From Streptomyces malachitofuscus (lineage in GTDB: Bacteria; Actinomycetota; Actinomycetes; Streptomycetales; Streptomycetaceae), in the NCBI RefSeq assembly GCF_014650055.1, contig NZ_BMUF01000004.1, positions 386,462 to 450,461 of the forward strand: 64,000 nt of DNA, read 5' to 3'. Position 1 is the first letter of the stretch. Each line of letters begins with the position of its first letter. The notes beneath the pieces were generated by a model. It was given only the letters and a program-made list of their open reading frames with translations. It was not told the DNA's origin and did not search any database. The translations under genes were made by a program, and so were the position numbers. Of this stretch, positions 17,357 to 26,594 are shown piece by piece.

Positions 17357-17584
17357 GTTACTGGGGCAGACGGGACGGCGCCCGGTTGTATGCGCCGGCT
17401 CTGCCGGGGCGCACGTGTGAGGTACGGCGCCGCATGCGCACAGTGCTTCCTGTTACCGATGCTTGCAGACAAAAGGTGCATGTGCAAAGGAACGGCCGCT
17501 GTCGTTTCTGTCCAAGACGGCCGCCGTGTCGGCGAATTAGTGTGAACCCGGCAGTTGGCCATCCGAGCCCGAGGAGACGGCACC

Positions 17585-18163
17585 ATGCGCAAGTTGGTCT
17601 ACACCGGTTTCATGTCGCTCGACGGCGTCGTGGATTCGCCCGGCGGTGGGCCGGGGGAGGAGCACCGCAGCGGTGGTTGGGTGTTCAAGCACCTCGACTT
17701 CGTCGAGGAGGCCTGGTCGCTGAAGGGTGAGGAGCTCGCCGACACGACGGCGCTGATGTTCGGCCGCCGCAGTTACCAGGCGTTCGCGCCTGTCTGGCCG
17801 GGCTCCCAGGACCACGCCGCCTACAAGGAGTTGCCCAAGTACGTGGTGTCGACCACGCTGCCCGACGACGCCCTTGTCGACGGGTGGGGACCGACGACGA
17901 TTCTCCGCTCGACGGAGGACGTCGCCGCCCTCAAGGAGGGCGAGGGCGGCGCGATCTTCATCCACGGGAGCGCGGAGCTGGCCCGACGACTGTCCGACGA
18001 GGGCCTGATCGACCAGTACAACCTGCTGGTCTTCCCTGTGCTGCTCGGCGCCGGCAAGAGCCTGTTCGGCCGGGCCGACCGGGCCAAGCAGATGCTTGCG
18101 CTGCGGGAGACGGACAACTACTCGAACGGGATCCTGAAGCTGGTCTACGACGTCAGGCGCTGA
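17585..18163 (+). CDS. Dihydrofolate reductase-family (RibD C-terminal-like) reductase
   Basis: NAD(P)H-dependent reductase of the DHFR/RibD-C superfamily, 192 aa. It starts at the ATG at 17585 behind GAGGAG. Visible hallmarks are KLVYTGFMSLDGVV at the N-terminus, LMFGRRSYQAF, YVVSTTL, GGAIFIHGSAELARRL and LLVFPVLLGAGKSLF. The natural substrate is unknown for this large group. Its last 19 bases overlap the convergent AraC-type gene. Two further members of the family lie at 61.6 and 63.0 kb. Confidence 0.9.
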   Translation: MRKLVYTGFMSLDGVVDSPGGGPGEEHRSGGWVFKHLDFVEEAWSLKGEELADTTALMFGRRSYQAFAPVWPGSQDHAAYKELPKYVVSTTLPDDALVDGWGPTTILRSTEDVAALKEGEGGAIFIHGSAELARRLSDEGLIDQYNLLVFPVLLGAGKSLFGRADRAKQMLALRETDNYSNGILKLVYDVRR

Positions 18164-18855
18164 TCCACATCGAGGGCGAGCGCGCCGCCGGCGCCCTCGC
18201 GCAGCTGCCGGGCGGTGCGTCCGACGTAGGAGCGCAGCGCCCTGGCGAGGTGCGGCTCGTCGAAGTAGTCGAGCTTGGCGACGACGTCGGCGGCCGGGTC
18301 CCCGGCCGCCAGGAGTTCCGCCGCCGTGCGGGCCCGCTCGATCTGCCTGACCGCGCCCCGCGTCAGCCCGGTCGCGGCGCGGAACCGGCGTTCGACCGTG
18401 CGCCCCGAGACGGCAGGGCGGTGGCCCCGCAGCACATCGGCGACGAGCGGGTCACGGACCACGGCCCCGGCCTGGACGAGACGCTCGACCAGCGCCTCGG
18501 CATCGTCGGGGCCGGGCGTCTCCCAGCGCCCGCCGTCCAGCCGGAACGTGCGCCGCGTGGTGTCGGGGAGTTCGACGCCGCCGTCGACCAACGCGGGCAT
18601 GGGCACCGTCCGCAGCGAGGTGCCCACAGCGAACTCGATGCCCACGAAGTGCGCTCCTTCCGGGACCGGTGCCGTGCCGGTACGGGTCTCCGGACCGGTG
18701 ACGCCCGCGTACGCCCGGCCGTCCTGCTCCCAGAACACCAGGCCCAGGCGCGCTCCGGCCACCGACGTCATCGCCGTGACCTGAGCGCTGGTGCATGTCC
18801 ACACGGTGTCGACCCACGGGGAGTCGGACCGGCGCGTCTCGAACCGCAGTCCCAC
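18145..18855 (-). CDS. AraC-family transcriptional regulator
   Basis: 236-aa regulator with a variable N-terminal sensing half and a C-terminal double helix-turn-helix (about residues 135-225: VSGRTVERRFRAATGLTRGAVRQIERARTAAELL and DPAADVVAKLDYFDEPHLARALRSYVGRTARQL in successive parts). GTG start at 18855. Tail-to-tail overlap with the DHFR-like gene, a layout often seen when an AraC regulator governs its neighbour, though here the orientation is convergent. Confidence 0.88.
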   Translation of the reverse strand: MGLRFETRRSDSPWVDTVWTCTSAQVTAMTSVAGARLGLVFWEQDGRAYAGVTGPETRTGTAPVPEGAHFVGIEFAVGTSLRTVPMPALVDGGVELPDTTRRTFRLDGGRWETPGPDDAEALVERLVQAGAVVRDPLVADVLRGHRPAVSGRTVERRFRAATGLTRGAVRQIERARTAAELLAAGDPAADVVAKLDYFDEPHLARALRSYVGRTARQLREGAGGALALDVDQRLTS

Positions 18856-18899
18856 GGGCGCAGGGTACGCCGCGGGAGCACCGTCGCGGCAACCGGCTT

Positions 18900-19424
18900 T
18901 CAGTGCGCCGCTGTTTCGCGCAGATCCAGGGTCCAGGTCTGGCCGGTGAGGTCATGGCCGAAGCTGTGGTGGGGTTCTTCGTGGACGAGGACGAACCCGA
19001 AGCCCTCGTAGATCCTGCGCGCGGACACCAGGTTGTCGTTGGTCCACAGGGTCACCCGCCGGTAGCCGGCCTCGCGGGCGAACGAGAGGGACCGTCCGAC
19101 GAGACGGGTGCCGAGTCCGAGGCCCCGGGCGTCCGGAGTGACGAGAAGGACCCGCAACCTGGCCTCCTCGGGCCGCTCGCCGGCGACCAGGAACACGCAG
19201 CCCGCGCGTTCGCCGTCGACCTCCGCGATCCAGGCGGCTTCCGTGGCCGGGGAGTGTCCGACGGCGTAGTCGGCGACGATCTTGGCGACCAGGGCCTCGA
19301 AGTCGGTGTTCCAGCCGAACTGCCGCTCGTAGAGCTCGCCGTGGGCCATGACGACCCAGCCCAGGTCGCCGGCGCGGTCCGCACGGCGGATCCGGATCTG
19401 CCGCTGATCGGCTTCCTTGCGCAT
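18900..19424 (-). CDS. GNAT-family N-acetyltransferase
   Basis: 174 aa. The acetyl-CoA-binding signature is clear: VLLVTPDARGLGLGTRLVGRSL (Q/RxxGxG/A type), followed by YRRVTLWTNDNLVSARRIYEGFGF. The N-terminal half has HGELYERQFGWNTDFE, which resembles the acetyltransferase portion of MarR-GNAT fusions in Streptomyces; here there is no MarR domain. Divergent from the TetR gene; the palindrome between the starts could control both. Substrate unknown. Confidence 0.9.
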   Translation of the reverse strand: MRKEADQRQIRIRRADRAGDLGWVVMAHGELYERQFGWNTDFEALVAKIVADYAVGHSPATEAAWIAEVDGERAGCVFLVAGERPEEARLRVLLVTPDARGLGLGTRLVGRSLSFAREAGYRRVTLWTNDNLVSARRIYEGFGFVLVHEEPHHSFGHDLTGQTWTLDLRETAAH

Positions 19425-19458
19425 CGAGCACGCTCCGCAGTCACGGGTGGCGGTCTGT

Positions 19459-19480
19459 TACTGACACGGTCGTGTCAGTA
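19459..19480. promoter_or_regulatory. 22-bp palindrome: probable TetR operator overlapping its promoter
   Basis: Perfect 10-bp arms TACTGACACG and CGTGTCAGTA flank a 2-base centre. CTGACA within it (19461-19466) can serve as a -35, with TAGGCT (19485-19490) as a -10 at 18-bp spacing. The -10 lies only 7 bases before the GTG start, implying a leaderless mRNA. Located between the divergent GNAT and TetR genes, hence likely autoregulatory. Confidence 0.75.
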
Positions 19481-19496
19481 GCTTTAGGCTAGGCCC

Positions 19497-20093
19497 GTGT
19501 CCCCGCGAACCGCAAACCCTTCCGCCCGCCGGACCGAACTCCTCGAGGCCTCCTACCGGTACGCGCTCAGCCACGGCCTGACCGATCTGTCGCTGCGGCC
19601 CCTGGCCGAAGCCATCGGCTCCAGCACCCGCGTACTGATGTTCCTGTTCGGCAACAAGGAGGGACTCGTACGGGCGCTGCTGGAACGGGCCCGCGCCGAC
19701 GAGCTCGCCCTCCTCGCGCGCTTCCGGCGGTCCGGCCGCCCGGTCGGCCTGGTGGCGGCGGCGGAACAGGTGTGGCAGTGGCTCGCGGCCGACGAGCACC
19801 GCCCGCTGCTGCGCCTGTGGGCCGAGGCGTACGCCCGCTCCCTCGTCGAGCCCGACGGCCCCTGGGCAGGATTCGCCCGGGCCACCGTGGACGACTGGCT
19901 CGATGTCCTGGCGGCCTGCCAGCCGCGATCCGAACGGGATGCGGCGGACGGCGCCGTCCGCCGCACGTTGACGCTCGCAGTCCTCCGCGGGGCACTGCTC
20001 GACCTTCTCGCCACGGACGACGAGCCCAGGGCGACCGCGGCCGTCCACCGGCACCTGGCCCATCTCGGCAACGAGAGTCACGGCACCGCATGA
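19497..20093 (+). CDS. TetR-family transcriptional regulator
   Basis: 198 aa. The N-terminal helix-turn-helix (about residues 10-55: RRTELLEASYRYALSHGL ... SLRPLAEAIGSSTRVLMFLFGNKEGLVRALL) is typical of TetR proteins; the C-terminal ligand-binding half is all-helical. GTG start at 19497; no ribosome-binding site precedes it, consistent with leaderless translation from the TAGGCT promoter. The palindrome at 19459-19480 is the likely operator. The divergent GNAT gene is the obvious target. Confidence 0.92.
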   Translation: MSPRTANPSARRTELLEASYRYALSHGLTDLSLRPLAEAIGSSTRVLMFLFGNKEGLVRALLERARADELALLARFRRSGRPVGLVAAAEQVWQWLAADEHRPLLRLWAEAYARSLVEPDGPWAGFARATVDDWLDVLAACQPRSERDAADGAVRRTLTLAVLRGALLDLLATDDEPRATAAVHRHLAHLGNESHGTA

Positions 20094-20107
20094 CCGCCGC
20101 GGTCATG
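20089..20107. terminator. Bidirectional terminator hairpin
   Basis: CATGACCG / CGGTCATG with a 3-base loop spans the TetR stop codon and separates it from the convergent DUF389 gene. Confidence 0.5.
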
Positions 20108-20117
20108 GAGGGAACGC

Positions 20118-21131
20118 TCAGCCGCCGACCGTCCCCGCGTCGATGCGCCGGCCCCGGAGTGTGTCCACGACGACGGGGATGCCGGCCGGGATCTGTCCCT
20201 CGAGCCGGTCGAGCAGCAAGGGAAGCGGTGGGATCCCGTCCGGTGTGCGGACGTGGATGTGCATCGTCCGGGACACCGCGTCGACACTCGTGACGGATGC
20301 GCCCGGCTCGTCGGCGAGCCACTGCTCCGCCGCGTGCTTCGCCCGGTTGGTCCAGGAGTTGAGCAGCAGCGTGACCACGGTGTTGGCCGTGAGCGGGACG
20401 AACACCACGGCGAACAGCAGGGCCATGGCGACATAGCTCCTCCGGGCGGGCCGTCCGGCTGTCCTGTTCTCCTCGGCGCCGTAGCCGAGGGCGGCGAAGA
20501 CCACCATCCCGCCGAAGACCAGCGCGAAGAGGTTGGAGACGAAGAGCACCAGTGCACCCAGGGCGAGCCATCCCGACAGCCGGCCCAGACACACCCCGGT
20601 CACCACCAGGGGCGGAACGAGCGAGATGGCGATCGCCACCCCGGGCAGTACGGCGGCGACGTCCCGCCGGGCCAGCGCCACCGCGCCGGCGAGACCCGTC
20701 GCCAGCGCGGCCACCAGGTCCATCAGCCCCGGTGATGTCCGTGAGGCGATCTGGCTGTTGGAGAGCAGGTCGTAGCCGCTGGGGAGAACCGTCGAGAACG
20801 CCATGCCGAGCGCGACCACCAGCGCGACGCCGAAGAGAACGGCCCAGGCCGATCCGGTGCGCCGGCGCTGCACGGAGCCCAGCGCGATGCCCATGATCGG
20901 TGTCGACAGGGGTGCGATGATCATCGCGCCGATCACGGTGGCCGTCGAGTCCGTGAGGACACCGGCGGCCGCGATGGCCGAGGACAGCGTCAGCATGGTC
21001 CAGAAGGCCGAGCGCTTGGACGTGGTGTCCCCGGACGACAGATCCAGGTCCTCGGCCAGCTCGTCCAGCGAGCGACGCTGGGAGGGCGGCAGAACGCGGG
21101 CGCGGACGTTGCTGATCACGTGCCCAATCAA
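20118..21131 (-). CDS. DUF389-family membrane protein
   Basis: 337 aa with about six to seven hydrophobic segments. The family core is visible: KRSAFWTMLTLSSAIAAAGVLTDSTATVIGAMIIAPLSTPIMGIALG in consecutive parts, followed by ISLVPPLVVTGVCLG and a LFVSNLFALVFGGMVVF helix. The soluble C-terminal ~80 residues (SVTSVDAVSRTMHIHVRTPDG) form a small alpha/beta domain. Function of DUF389 is unknown; members occur widely in actinobacteria and cyanobacteria. It is convergent with the TetR gene. Confidence 0.88.
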   Translation of the reverse strand: MIGHVISNVRARVLPPSQRRSLDELAEDLDLSSGDTTSKRSAFWTMLTLSSAIAAAGVLTDSTATVIGAMIIAPLSTPIMGIALGSVQRRRTGSAWAVLFGVALVVALGMAFSTVLPSGYDLLSNSQIASRTSPGLMDLVAALATGLAGAVALARRDVAAVLPGVAIAISLVPPLVVTGVCLGRLSGWLALGALVLFVSNLFALVFGGMVVFAALGYGAEENRTAGRPARRSYVAMALLFAVVFVPLTANTVVTLLLNSWTNRAKHAAEQWLADEPGASVTSVDAVSRTMHIHVRTPDGIPPLPLLLDRLEGQIPAGIPVVVDTLRGRRIDAGTVGG

Positions 21132-21270
21132 CCACGACCACCACAGTCCGGACCGCGTGACACGGGCGCGCGGTCCCCGACATCGTCACCTGGACGAGAC
21201 CGCACGGCGCTGGACCCGGCACACCGCGTGCGCGAGAGTGCCGGCAGCCCCCATTGATACCGAGGTGTTC

Positions 21271-21603
21271 GTGTCCGGACTGCCCTTCGTCGCCCCCTGG
21301 CTGGCCCTGGCCTCGGCGCTGTGGACGCTGCTGCCCCTGCTGTTCCCCCGACGGCGCCGGACGGGTATCGCCGTCGCCCTCGTGCATCTCGTCGCCACCG
21401 CGGCCGTCGTGCGTCCCTGGACGGACGGCTGGTACTGGCGTGACGGGGCGTGGCTGGTGCTGGTGTTCGGGCAGGGAGCCCTGGTCTCGCTGAGTCGGCT
21501 CGCCTTCGAGCTCAGCCCGTTCGGCGCCCGCCGGGGGACCCGCGCCGGACCCGGCGGCGCATCGCAGCCCTCGGCAGGCCCTGAGGCGGGGAGAGGCGCC
21601 TGA
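21271..21603 (+). CDS. Small membrane protein, unknown (110 aa)
   Basis: Short protein with three hydrophobic stretches (FVAPWLALASALWTLLPLLF; GIAVALVHLVATAAVVRPW; GAWLVLVFGQGALVSLSRLAF) and a Gly/Pro-rich cytosolic tail. The frame is open far upstream, but membrane-like coding begins here; a GTG at 21271 behind GAGGTG is my choice, with 21265 as an alternative. No family recognised. It starts 140 bases from the divergent DUF389 gene. Confidence 0.55.
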   Translation: MSGLPFVAPWLALASALWTLLPLLFPRRRRTGIAVALVHLVATAAVVRPWTDGWYWRDGAWLVLVFGQGALVSLSRLAFELSPFGARRGTRAGPGGASQPSAGPEAGRGA

Positions 21604-21633
21604 CCGGCCTCGAAGCGTCGCGCGTGCGCCGGC

Positions 21634-22626
21634 CTACGAGGCGGAGCGCACCGTGTCCGTCGGGCTCGGGGCGTTGTGGGCCCGGCGGTAGGCCAGCGGT
21701 GACAGACCGAGGTGCGTGGAGAAGTGCTTGCGCAGTGCGACGGCATCTCCGAACCCGCTGACGGCGGCCACGCGTGTGACGGTCAGCTCGGTGGACTCCA
21801 GGAGACGACGCGCCTGGTTCAGCCGGCACTGCAGCAGCCATTGCTGGGGGCTGGTGCCCACCTCGTTGCGGAACCGCCGGGTGAAGGTGCGCACACTCAT
21901 GTGCGCGTGCCGAGCGAGGTCGTCCAGCGTGAGGGGCTGGTCCAGCCGGTCCAGCGCCCACTGGCGGGTGGCCGAGGTGGAACGGTTCGTGTCCTCCGGC
22001 ACCGGATGCTCGATGAACTGCGCCTGGCCGCCCTCGCGCCACGGTGCGACCACGCACCGGCGGGCCGCCGCCCCGGCCACCGCCGCCCCGTGGTCCCGTC
22101 GGATCAGGTGCAGACACACGTCGATGCCGGCTGCCCCGCCGGCCGCGGTCAGGATGCGGCCGTTGTCGACGAACAGGACGTCCGGATCGAGCGCGACCCG
22201 CGGGAAGAGCCGGGCGAACGGGTCGCACAGCGCCCAGTGGGTGGTGGCGCGCAGACCGTCCAGCAGCCCGGCAGCGGCGAGCAGGAAGGCCGAGGTGCAC
22301 AGGCTGACGACGCGGGTGCGGGGGCCGATCCGTGCGAAGGCCGCGGCGACGTCGTCGGGCAGTTCGCCGGTGGCGAGCAGACGCTCCTCCGGCTCCTGGG
22401 TGGCGATCACCACGGTGTCCGCACGTTCCAGGAGGGACTCGTCGTCGTCCACGACGATGCGGAAACCCTCACCGGTAGGCACCGGCCTGCCGCCGAGCGA
22501 GCAGGTCCGCACCGAGTACAGCGGTGCTCCGTCTGGACCGCGGGCCGCGTTGAACACGCGTGCGGGAACGCCGAGGTCCATGGTCAGGACACCCTCGAGC
22601 GCGAGAACGGCAATGCGGTGCACCAT
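21634..22626 (-). CDS. GlxA-family regulator (DJ-1/PfpI domain plus AraC helix-turn-helix)
   Basis: 330 aa. Residues 1-190 are a DJ-1/PfpI-like amidotransferase fold (HRIAVLALEGVLTMDLGVPARVF ... VVSLCTSAFLLAAAGLLDGL ... TTHW), with Cys in the nucleophile-elbow SLCTSAF. Residues ~225-325 are an AraC DNA-binding domain (LDDLARHAHMSVRTFTRRFR ... AAVSGFGDAVALRKHF). The start is ATG 22626; an upstream ATG at 22665 would add 13 residues. Divergent from the quinone oxidoreductase gene, which is the likely target. Confidence 0.92.
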   Translation of the reverse strand: MVHRIAVLALEGVLTMDLGVPARVFNAARGPDGAPLYSVRTCSLGGRPVPTGEGFRIVVDDDESLLERADTVVIATQEPEERLLATGELPDDVAAAFARIGPRTRVVSLCTSAFLLAAAGLLDGLRATTHWALCDPFARLFPRVALDPDVLFVDNGRILTAAGGAAGIDVCLHLIRRDHGAAVAGAAARRCVVAPWREGGQAQFIEHPVPEDTNRSTSATRQWALDRLDQPLTLDDLARHAHMSVRTFTRRFRNEVGTSPQQWLLQCRLNQARRLLESTELTVTRVAAVSGFGDAVALRKHFSTHLGLSPLAYRRAHNAPSPTDTVRSAS

Positions 22627-22754
22627 GGCCCGAATGGTACGACAGGTGGCTCTCCGGCCACTCACGGCGCTCCCGGCGCGGGGGCGAGGCTGTGTTCACC
22701 GGGCCCGTCCACGGTCCGAAGCAGACGCACACTGCGGACACGAGCGAGGAGAGC

Positions 22755-23717
22755 ATGAGCGAGCACACCATGCGTGCGGTCACCGTCGGCGAGTTCGGCG
22801 GCCCCGAGGTGCTGACGGTGGAACAGGTCGCGCGCCCCGCACCACTGCCCACCGAGGTGCTGGTGCGCGTGCACGCCGCCGGGGTCAACCCGGTGGACTG
22901 GAAGACCCGTGCCGGTCAGGGCATGGCGGGACTGCAGACGCTGCCGCTGATCCTCGGCTGGGACGTCTCCGGCGTCGTCGAGGAGGTCGGCTTCGGCGTC
23001 ACCACGCTGGCACCCGGTGACGAGGTGTACGCGATGCCCTGGTTCCCGCGCCCGGCCGGCGGTTACGCCGAGTATGTGACGGCCCCGTCGCGCCAGTTCG
23101 CGCGCAAGCCCTCCTCGGTCGGGCACGCCGAGGCCGCGGCCCTGCCGCTCGCCGCGCTCACCGCCTGGCAGGCCCTCGTCGACACGGCGCACGTCCAGGC
23201 CGGTCAGCGGGTTCTGGTGCACGCCGGAGCCGGCGGAGTGGGACATCTGGCGGTGCAGATCGCCCGGCATCTCGGCGCCGAAGTGGTGGCGACCGCCCGT
23301 GAGTCCCGGCACGCCTGGCTCAAGGAGCTGGGCGCCGACGAGACGATCGACTACAGCCGGCAGCGCTTCGAGGACGTGGCCGGTGAGGTCGATGTCGTCA
23401 TCGACCTGATGGGCGGCCAGGAAGCCACCGATGTCCGTTCGGTGGCGGTGACCCGGCCCGGCGGCCTGGTCGTCTCCGTCCCCGGCGGCGTCTCCGCAGA
23501 GCTCGCCGACGCGGCCGCGCGGGCCGGGGTGCGCACGAGCCCCGTTCTGGTCGAGCCGGACGGCGCGGCCCTCACCACCATCGCCGGTCTGGTCGACGCG
23601 GGCGCGCTCCGCGTGGAGATCGAGCGCGTGTTCCCGCTGGACCGGGCGGCCGAGGCACACCGCCAGGGTGAGACCAACCGCACCCGCGGCAAGCTGGTGC
23701 TGAACGTGTCCGAGTGA
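22755..23717 (+). CDS. Zinc-free medium-chain NADP-dependent quinone oxidoreductase
   Basis: 320 aa. GroES-like N-terminus (VLVRVHAAGVNPVDWKTRAG, LGWDVSGVVEEVG), then a Rossmann domain with VLVHAGAGGVGHLAVQIARHLGAEVV. It lacks the structural-zinc Cys cluster, as in zeta-crystallin/QOR enzymes. Predicted to reduce quinones or alpha,beta-unsaturated carbonyls with NADPH. ATG 22755 follows a GAGGAG site; an in-frame ATG at 22770 is possible. Divergent from the GlxA regulator. Confidence 0.93.
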   Translation: MSEHTMRAVTVGEFGGPEVLTVEQVARPAPLPTEVLVRVHAAGVNPVDWKTRAGQGMAGLQTLPLILGWDVSGVVEEVGFGVTTLAPGDEVYAMPWFPRPAGGYAEYVTAPSRQFARKPSSVGHAEAAALPLAALTAWQALVDTAHVQAGQRVLVHAGAGGVGHLAVQIARHLGAEVVATARESRHAWLKELGADETIDYSRQRFEDVAGEVDVVIDLMGGQEATDVRSVAVTRPGGLVVSVPGGVSAELADAAARAGVRTSPVLVEPDGAALTTIAGLVDAGALRVEIERVFPLDRAAEAHRQGETNRTRGKLVLNVSE

Positions 23718-23737
23718 CCCGCACGCCGGGGCGCCGC

Positions 23738-23756
23738 GGACCGGCCGCACCGGTCC
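23738..23756 (+). terminator. Terminator hairpin after the quinone oxidoreductase gene
   Basis: GGACCGG / CCGGTCC stem with a 5-base loop, 21 bases after the stop codon. Confidence 0.55.
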
Positions 23757-23777
23757 CGACGTCCCGGCCCGGGAGGC

Positions 23778-23885
23778 TCAGAGCCCGTCGCAGAGGTCAC
23801 GGGCCTGGGCCAGATCCTTCTTCACCTCCGCGTCCATCTCGAAGACCAGACGCTGGCGGTGGTGTGCGCGGGTGACCGGGGTCAT
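23778..23885 (-). pseudogene. Possible gene remnant or tiny ORF (35 codons)
   Basis: A short leftward frame ending in FEMDAEVKKDLAQARDLCDG has good high-GC third-position bias and looks like the C-terminal helix of a larger protein. No body of such a protein is readable upstream in this frame beyond the ATG at 23885, and the rest of 23886-24108 shows no gene. It may be the tail of a deleted gene. Family unknown. Confidence 0.3.
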
Positions 23886-24108
23886 GCCGCCGTCGGTGGT
23901 GATGGGTGGCTGCTGCCGGGCGAGGCTTCGAGTTCCGTGTCACGGAGCAACCGCTCGGAGCAGGGACGCGTGCCGTGTGTGCGGCAGGCCATCGCTTTCG
24001 AGCCGCTGTCGGCGGCCTGAGTGATGCCTGACGAGCCAAGTCGGCGGAGTGCAACCTGCTCCCTACGGCAAGGGGAACGGCTGAGCGGGGCCCACCGCCG
24101 TGGCCTCC
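23886..24108. other. No gene recognised
   Basis: Together with the remnant on its left this makes a ~390-base stretch without an intact gene between the oxidoreductase and the PucR-type gene. Frames here are short and lack consistent codon bias. Confidence 0.5.
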
Positions 24109-25888
24109 TCACTCGCGTCCGCCCAGCATGATCTTCCATACCCGGGTCGCGACCTGCAGGTTGAGGCGGTCTTCCACGTTCGTGAGGTCATGGCCGCTGA
24201 TCTCGCGGATGCGCTGGAGCCGGTAGCGAAGCGTGCTGCGGTGGATCGTGAGGGACTCGGCGGTCTCGGCGTAGTTGCCGCCGCAGTCGAAGTACCGGGA
24301 CAGAGTCTCCACGAGCGCCGCACGGTGCCGACCGTCGTAGTCGACGAGCTGTCCGAGCCATTCCCGAACGAACCCCTCCAGCTCCTGGTAGTTGTTTCCA
24401 GGTCCCAGGATGCGGTAGAGGCCCAGATCGTCGAAGAACGTCGTGCCGTATCGGCTTCGAGACCGGCGGCGTACCTCCAGGGCACGCAGTGCCTCTTGGT
24501 AGCGACCTGGGATACCGTCCGGGGTGTCGCAGCGGGCGCTCACCCCGATCGTCCCGTCAGTTGTTCCGGTCTCCCGGGCGAGCGTCTCGTACAGGGCGTG
24601 GTCGTCGGGCCTGCCCTCGGCGACCAGGATCACATGGTCGGAACGCCGAGTCACCAGCGACGGCATACCCACGGCCGAAGCCGCCCGGCCCACGGTCCGC
24701 GCGAAGGCGTCGTCCGCGGCCCGGCTCCTCCATTGCACGACGACCACGTACTGGATACGGTGCAGGTCGTGTCCGAACGCCTCGGATCGGGCGTAAGCGC
24801 TCGCCTCGTCCGTGCCCCCCCAGAAGATCGTCGACCAGTTCGCGGCGCAGTCGCAGCTCCACCTCCGCCAGGTGGCGCTGGTGCGACAGTTCCAGGGCGA
24901 GGGACGTGGCGGCGTGCTCCTGAGCGAACACGGTGTACTCGTCGGCCTCGTCCCGGGGATCGACCAGGACCAGCACTCCGAGGACCTCACCGCGGGGGCG
25001 TATCAGGCAGATCAGTCGGTCCTTGATGCGCACGGGCCCGCCTATCCGGGCGACCTCCCGAAGCATCTCTTCATGGCGTGCGGGGTTCGGTTCCGGATAG
25101 GGGTCGGGCCGCCCGGGACCGGTCCAGGACCGTAGTCGGCCGAAGCGGTCCTCCACCAGCACCGGAAACCCGGTGAGCGCATGCAGTGCGCTGGTGATGG
25201 CCTCCTCGCCGCCGCCCGAGGCTGCGGCCTCGGCGAGTGCGTCGTGCACGGCACGCTCGTATCCCGTCCTGACCACGAGGGAGATGAGCTGCTGCTGGTG
25301 GGTTGCTCGTTCTCGTCGCAGTCGGTGCAGCTCCAGCGCGTCTTCCTGCTGGCGGCGGTGCGCGACGGCGACCGACAGGGCCGCGGCGGTGAGGCGTACC
25401 AGCACGGCGAGCAAAAAGTGCTGAGCATGGGTGGGCCAGGAGCGAGACGTCACCACGAGGTAGCCGTGCAGTCCATCGGGTCCGTGCAGGGCCAGTGCCC
25501 GGCCCTGTGACCGGCCGGGAACGGCCACGGGGCCGTCCCGCCCCGTCAGCTCTCGCACCTTCCGGTCGAGGCCTGGCGCATGGTCCGGCCCGCCCTGCGG
25601 GCTAGGGACCAGCTGGCCGTGCACCCTGAGGTATCCGGCCTCGGCTCTGTACGGGCCGACGGCCGACACGTGGTCCATGGCCAGGCGGAGAATCTCGCCC
25701 TCGTCCCGGGTGTCGAACAGGGAGCGGAAGACTGCCGGAAGCTCGTGGGGGAGCCGGGGCGCCCGGGCTGGGAAGGCGCCGGCGGGACCCTCTCCATGAG
25801 GCCGTTGGGTACCGCCCGGACGGCTCAGTGGAAGGCTGCCTTCCTGGCCGGGACGGCCTCGGAAGTTCCGGGCCCAGCGGCCGGCCAT
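24109..25888 (-). pseudogene. PucR/CdaR-type helix-turn-helix regulator, split by a frameshift in a G7 tract
   Basis: Two overlapping leftward frames make one regulator. The first, from the ATG at 25888 (AAGGGAGTG site upstream), encodes the sensory part (about 355 residues) up to RRELVDDLLGG. There, a run of seven Gs on the coding strand (C7 at 24815-24821) puts the frame out by one. With six Gs it would continue GGTDEASAYARSEAFGH into the second frame, which supplies the central GGDEF-like domain and the PucR-type C-terminal helix-turn-helix (GGNYAETAESLTIHRSTLRY, RLQRIREISG). Unshifted, the protein would be about 590 residues. The break may be a sequencing error, a true inactivating indel, or phase-variable slippage. 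As written, the product lacks its DNA-binding domain. Confidence 0.88.
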
Positions 25889-26105
25889 GGGATCACTCCC
25901 TTTCCCGAGCCCTCATAGAGGGGGCGTATCTCTCGTACCCCTCTGCGACCGGCTCACCCGAGGTCTTCGGAGTTTTCGCCTCGTGCTCGCGGGGGGACGG
26001 GCTCCGTCCTTCTTTGACCTGCCAGCCGCAGGCGTAGAGCTGCTCGGTTCGCCAGTCTGGGGCATGCCGGGGGCCACCGTGCATACCGGCAGGAGGGACT
26101 GGGCG

Positions 26106-26594
26106 ATGACCGAACAGCCTCGTAGGCCCGTTGCCACGTACCAGACGTACCAGGAAGCCGAACGCGCCGTCGATCACCTCTCGGACCAGGGGTTTCCCGT
26201 GGAGAGGGTGGCCATCATCGGCCAGGACGTCCGCCTCGTCGAGCAGGTCGTCGGACGTATGGACTACGGCCGGGCCGCCCTGCAGGGAGCGGCGAGCGGA
26301 GCCCTTCCCGGTGCGCTGATCGGCTGGCTCTTCGGCTTGGTCGACTGGGTGGACCCGCTCGTCTCCGCCCTGCTCGTCGCGCTCTACGGCCTGATTTTCG
26401 GGGCGATCGTGGGCGCGCTGTTCGGTCTGCTGCTGTACGCCCTGCAGGGCGGCCGCCGGGACTTCGCCTCGGTCCGCTCGATGCAGCCCAGCCGGTACGA
26501 CGTCGTCGTGGACGAAGCGGTCGCCGATGAGGCCGTACGGCTGCTCGGCGGGCCGCAGACCACCGGTGCCGGCGGACGTCCCGCCCATACATGA
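26106..26594 (+). CDS. General stress protein 17M-like (YflT-type) membrane protein
   Basis: 162 aa. The N-terminal ~60 residues (VATYQTYQEAERAVDHLSDQGF, PVERVAIIGQDVRLVEQV) match the stress-protein 17M domain. A glycine-rich double hydrophobic segment follows (GALPGALIGWLFGL; LVALYGLIFGAIVGALFGLL). ATG 26106 is preceded by GGAGGGA. It lies 51 bases before the dnaK operon and may be its first gene; it fits the stress theme of the region. Confidence 0.85.
   Translation: MTEQPRRPVATYQTYQEAERAVDHLSDQGFPVERVAIIGQDVRLVEQVVGRMDYGRAALQGAASGALPGALIGWLFGLVDWVDPLVSALLVALYGLIFGAIVGALFGLLLYALQGGRRDFASVRSMQPSRYDVVVDEAVADEAVRLLGGPQTTGAGGRPAHT

Noticed and set aside
20803..21270. N-terminal extension of the 110-aa membrane protein
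   Set aside because: The extra part lies antisense over the DUF389 gene and lacks protein-like composition.
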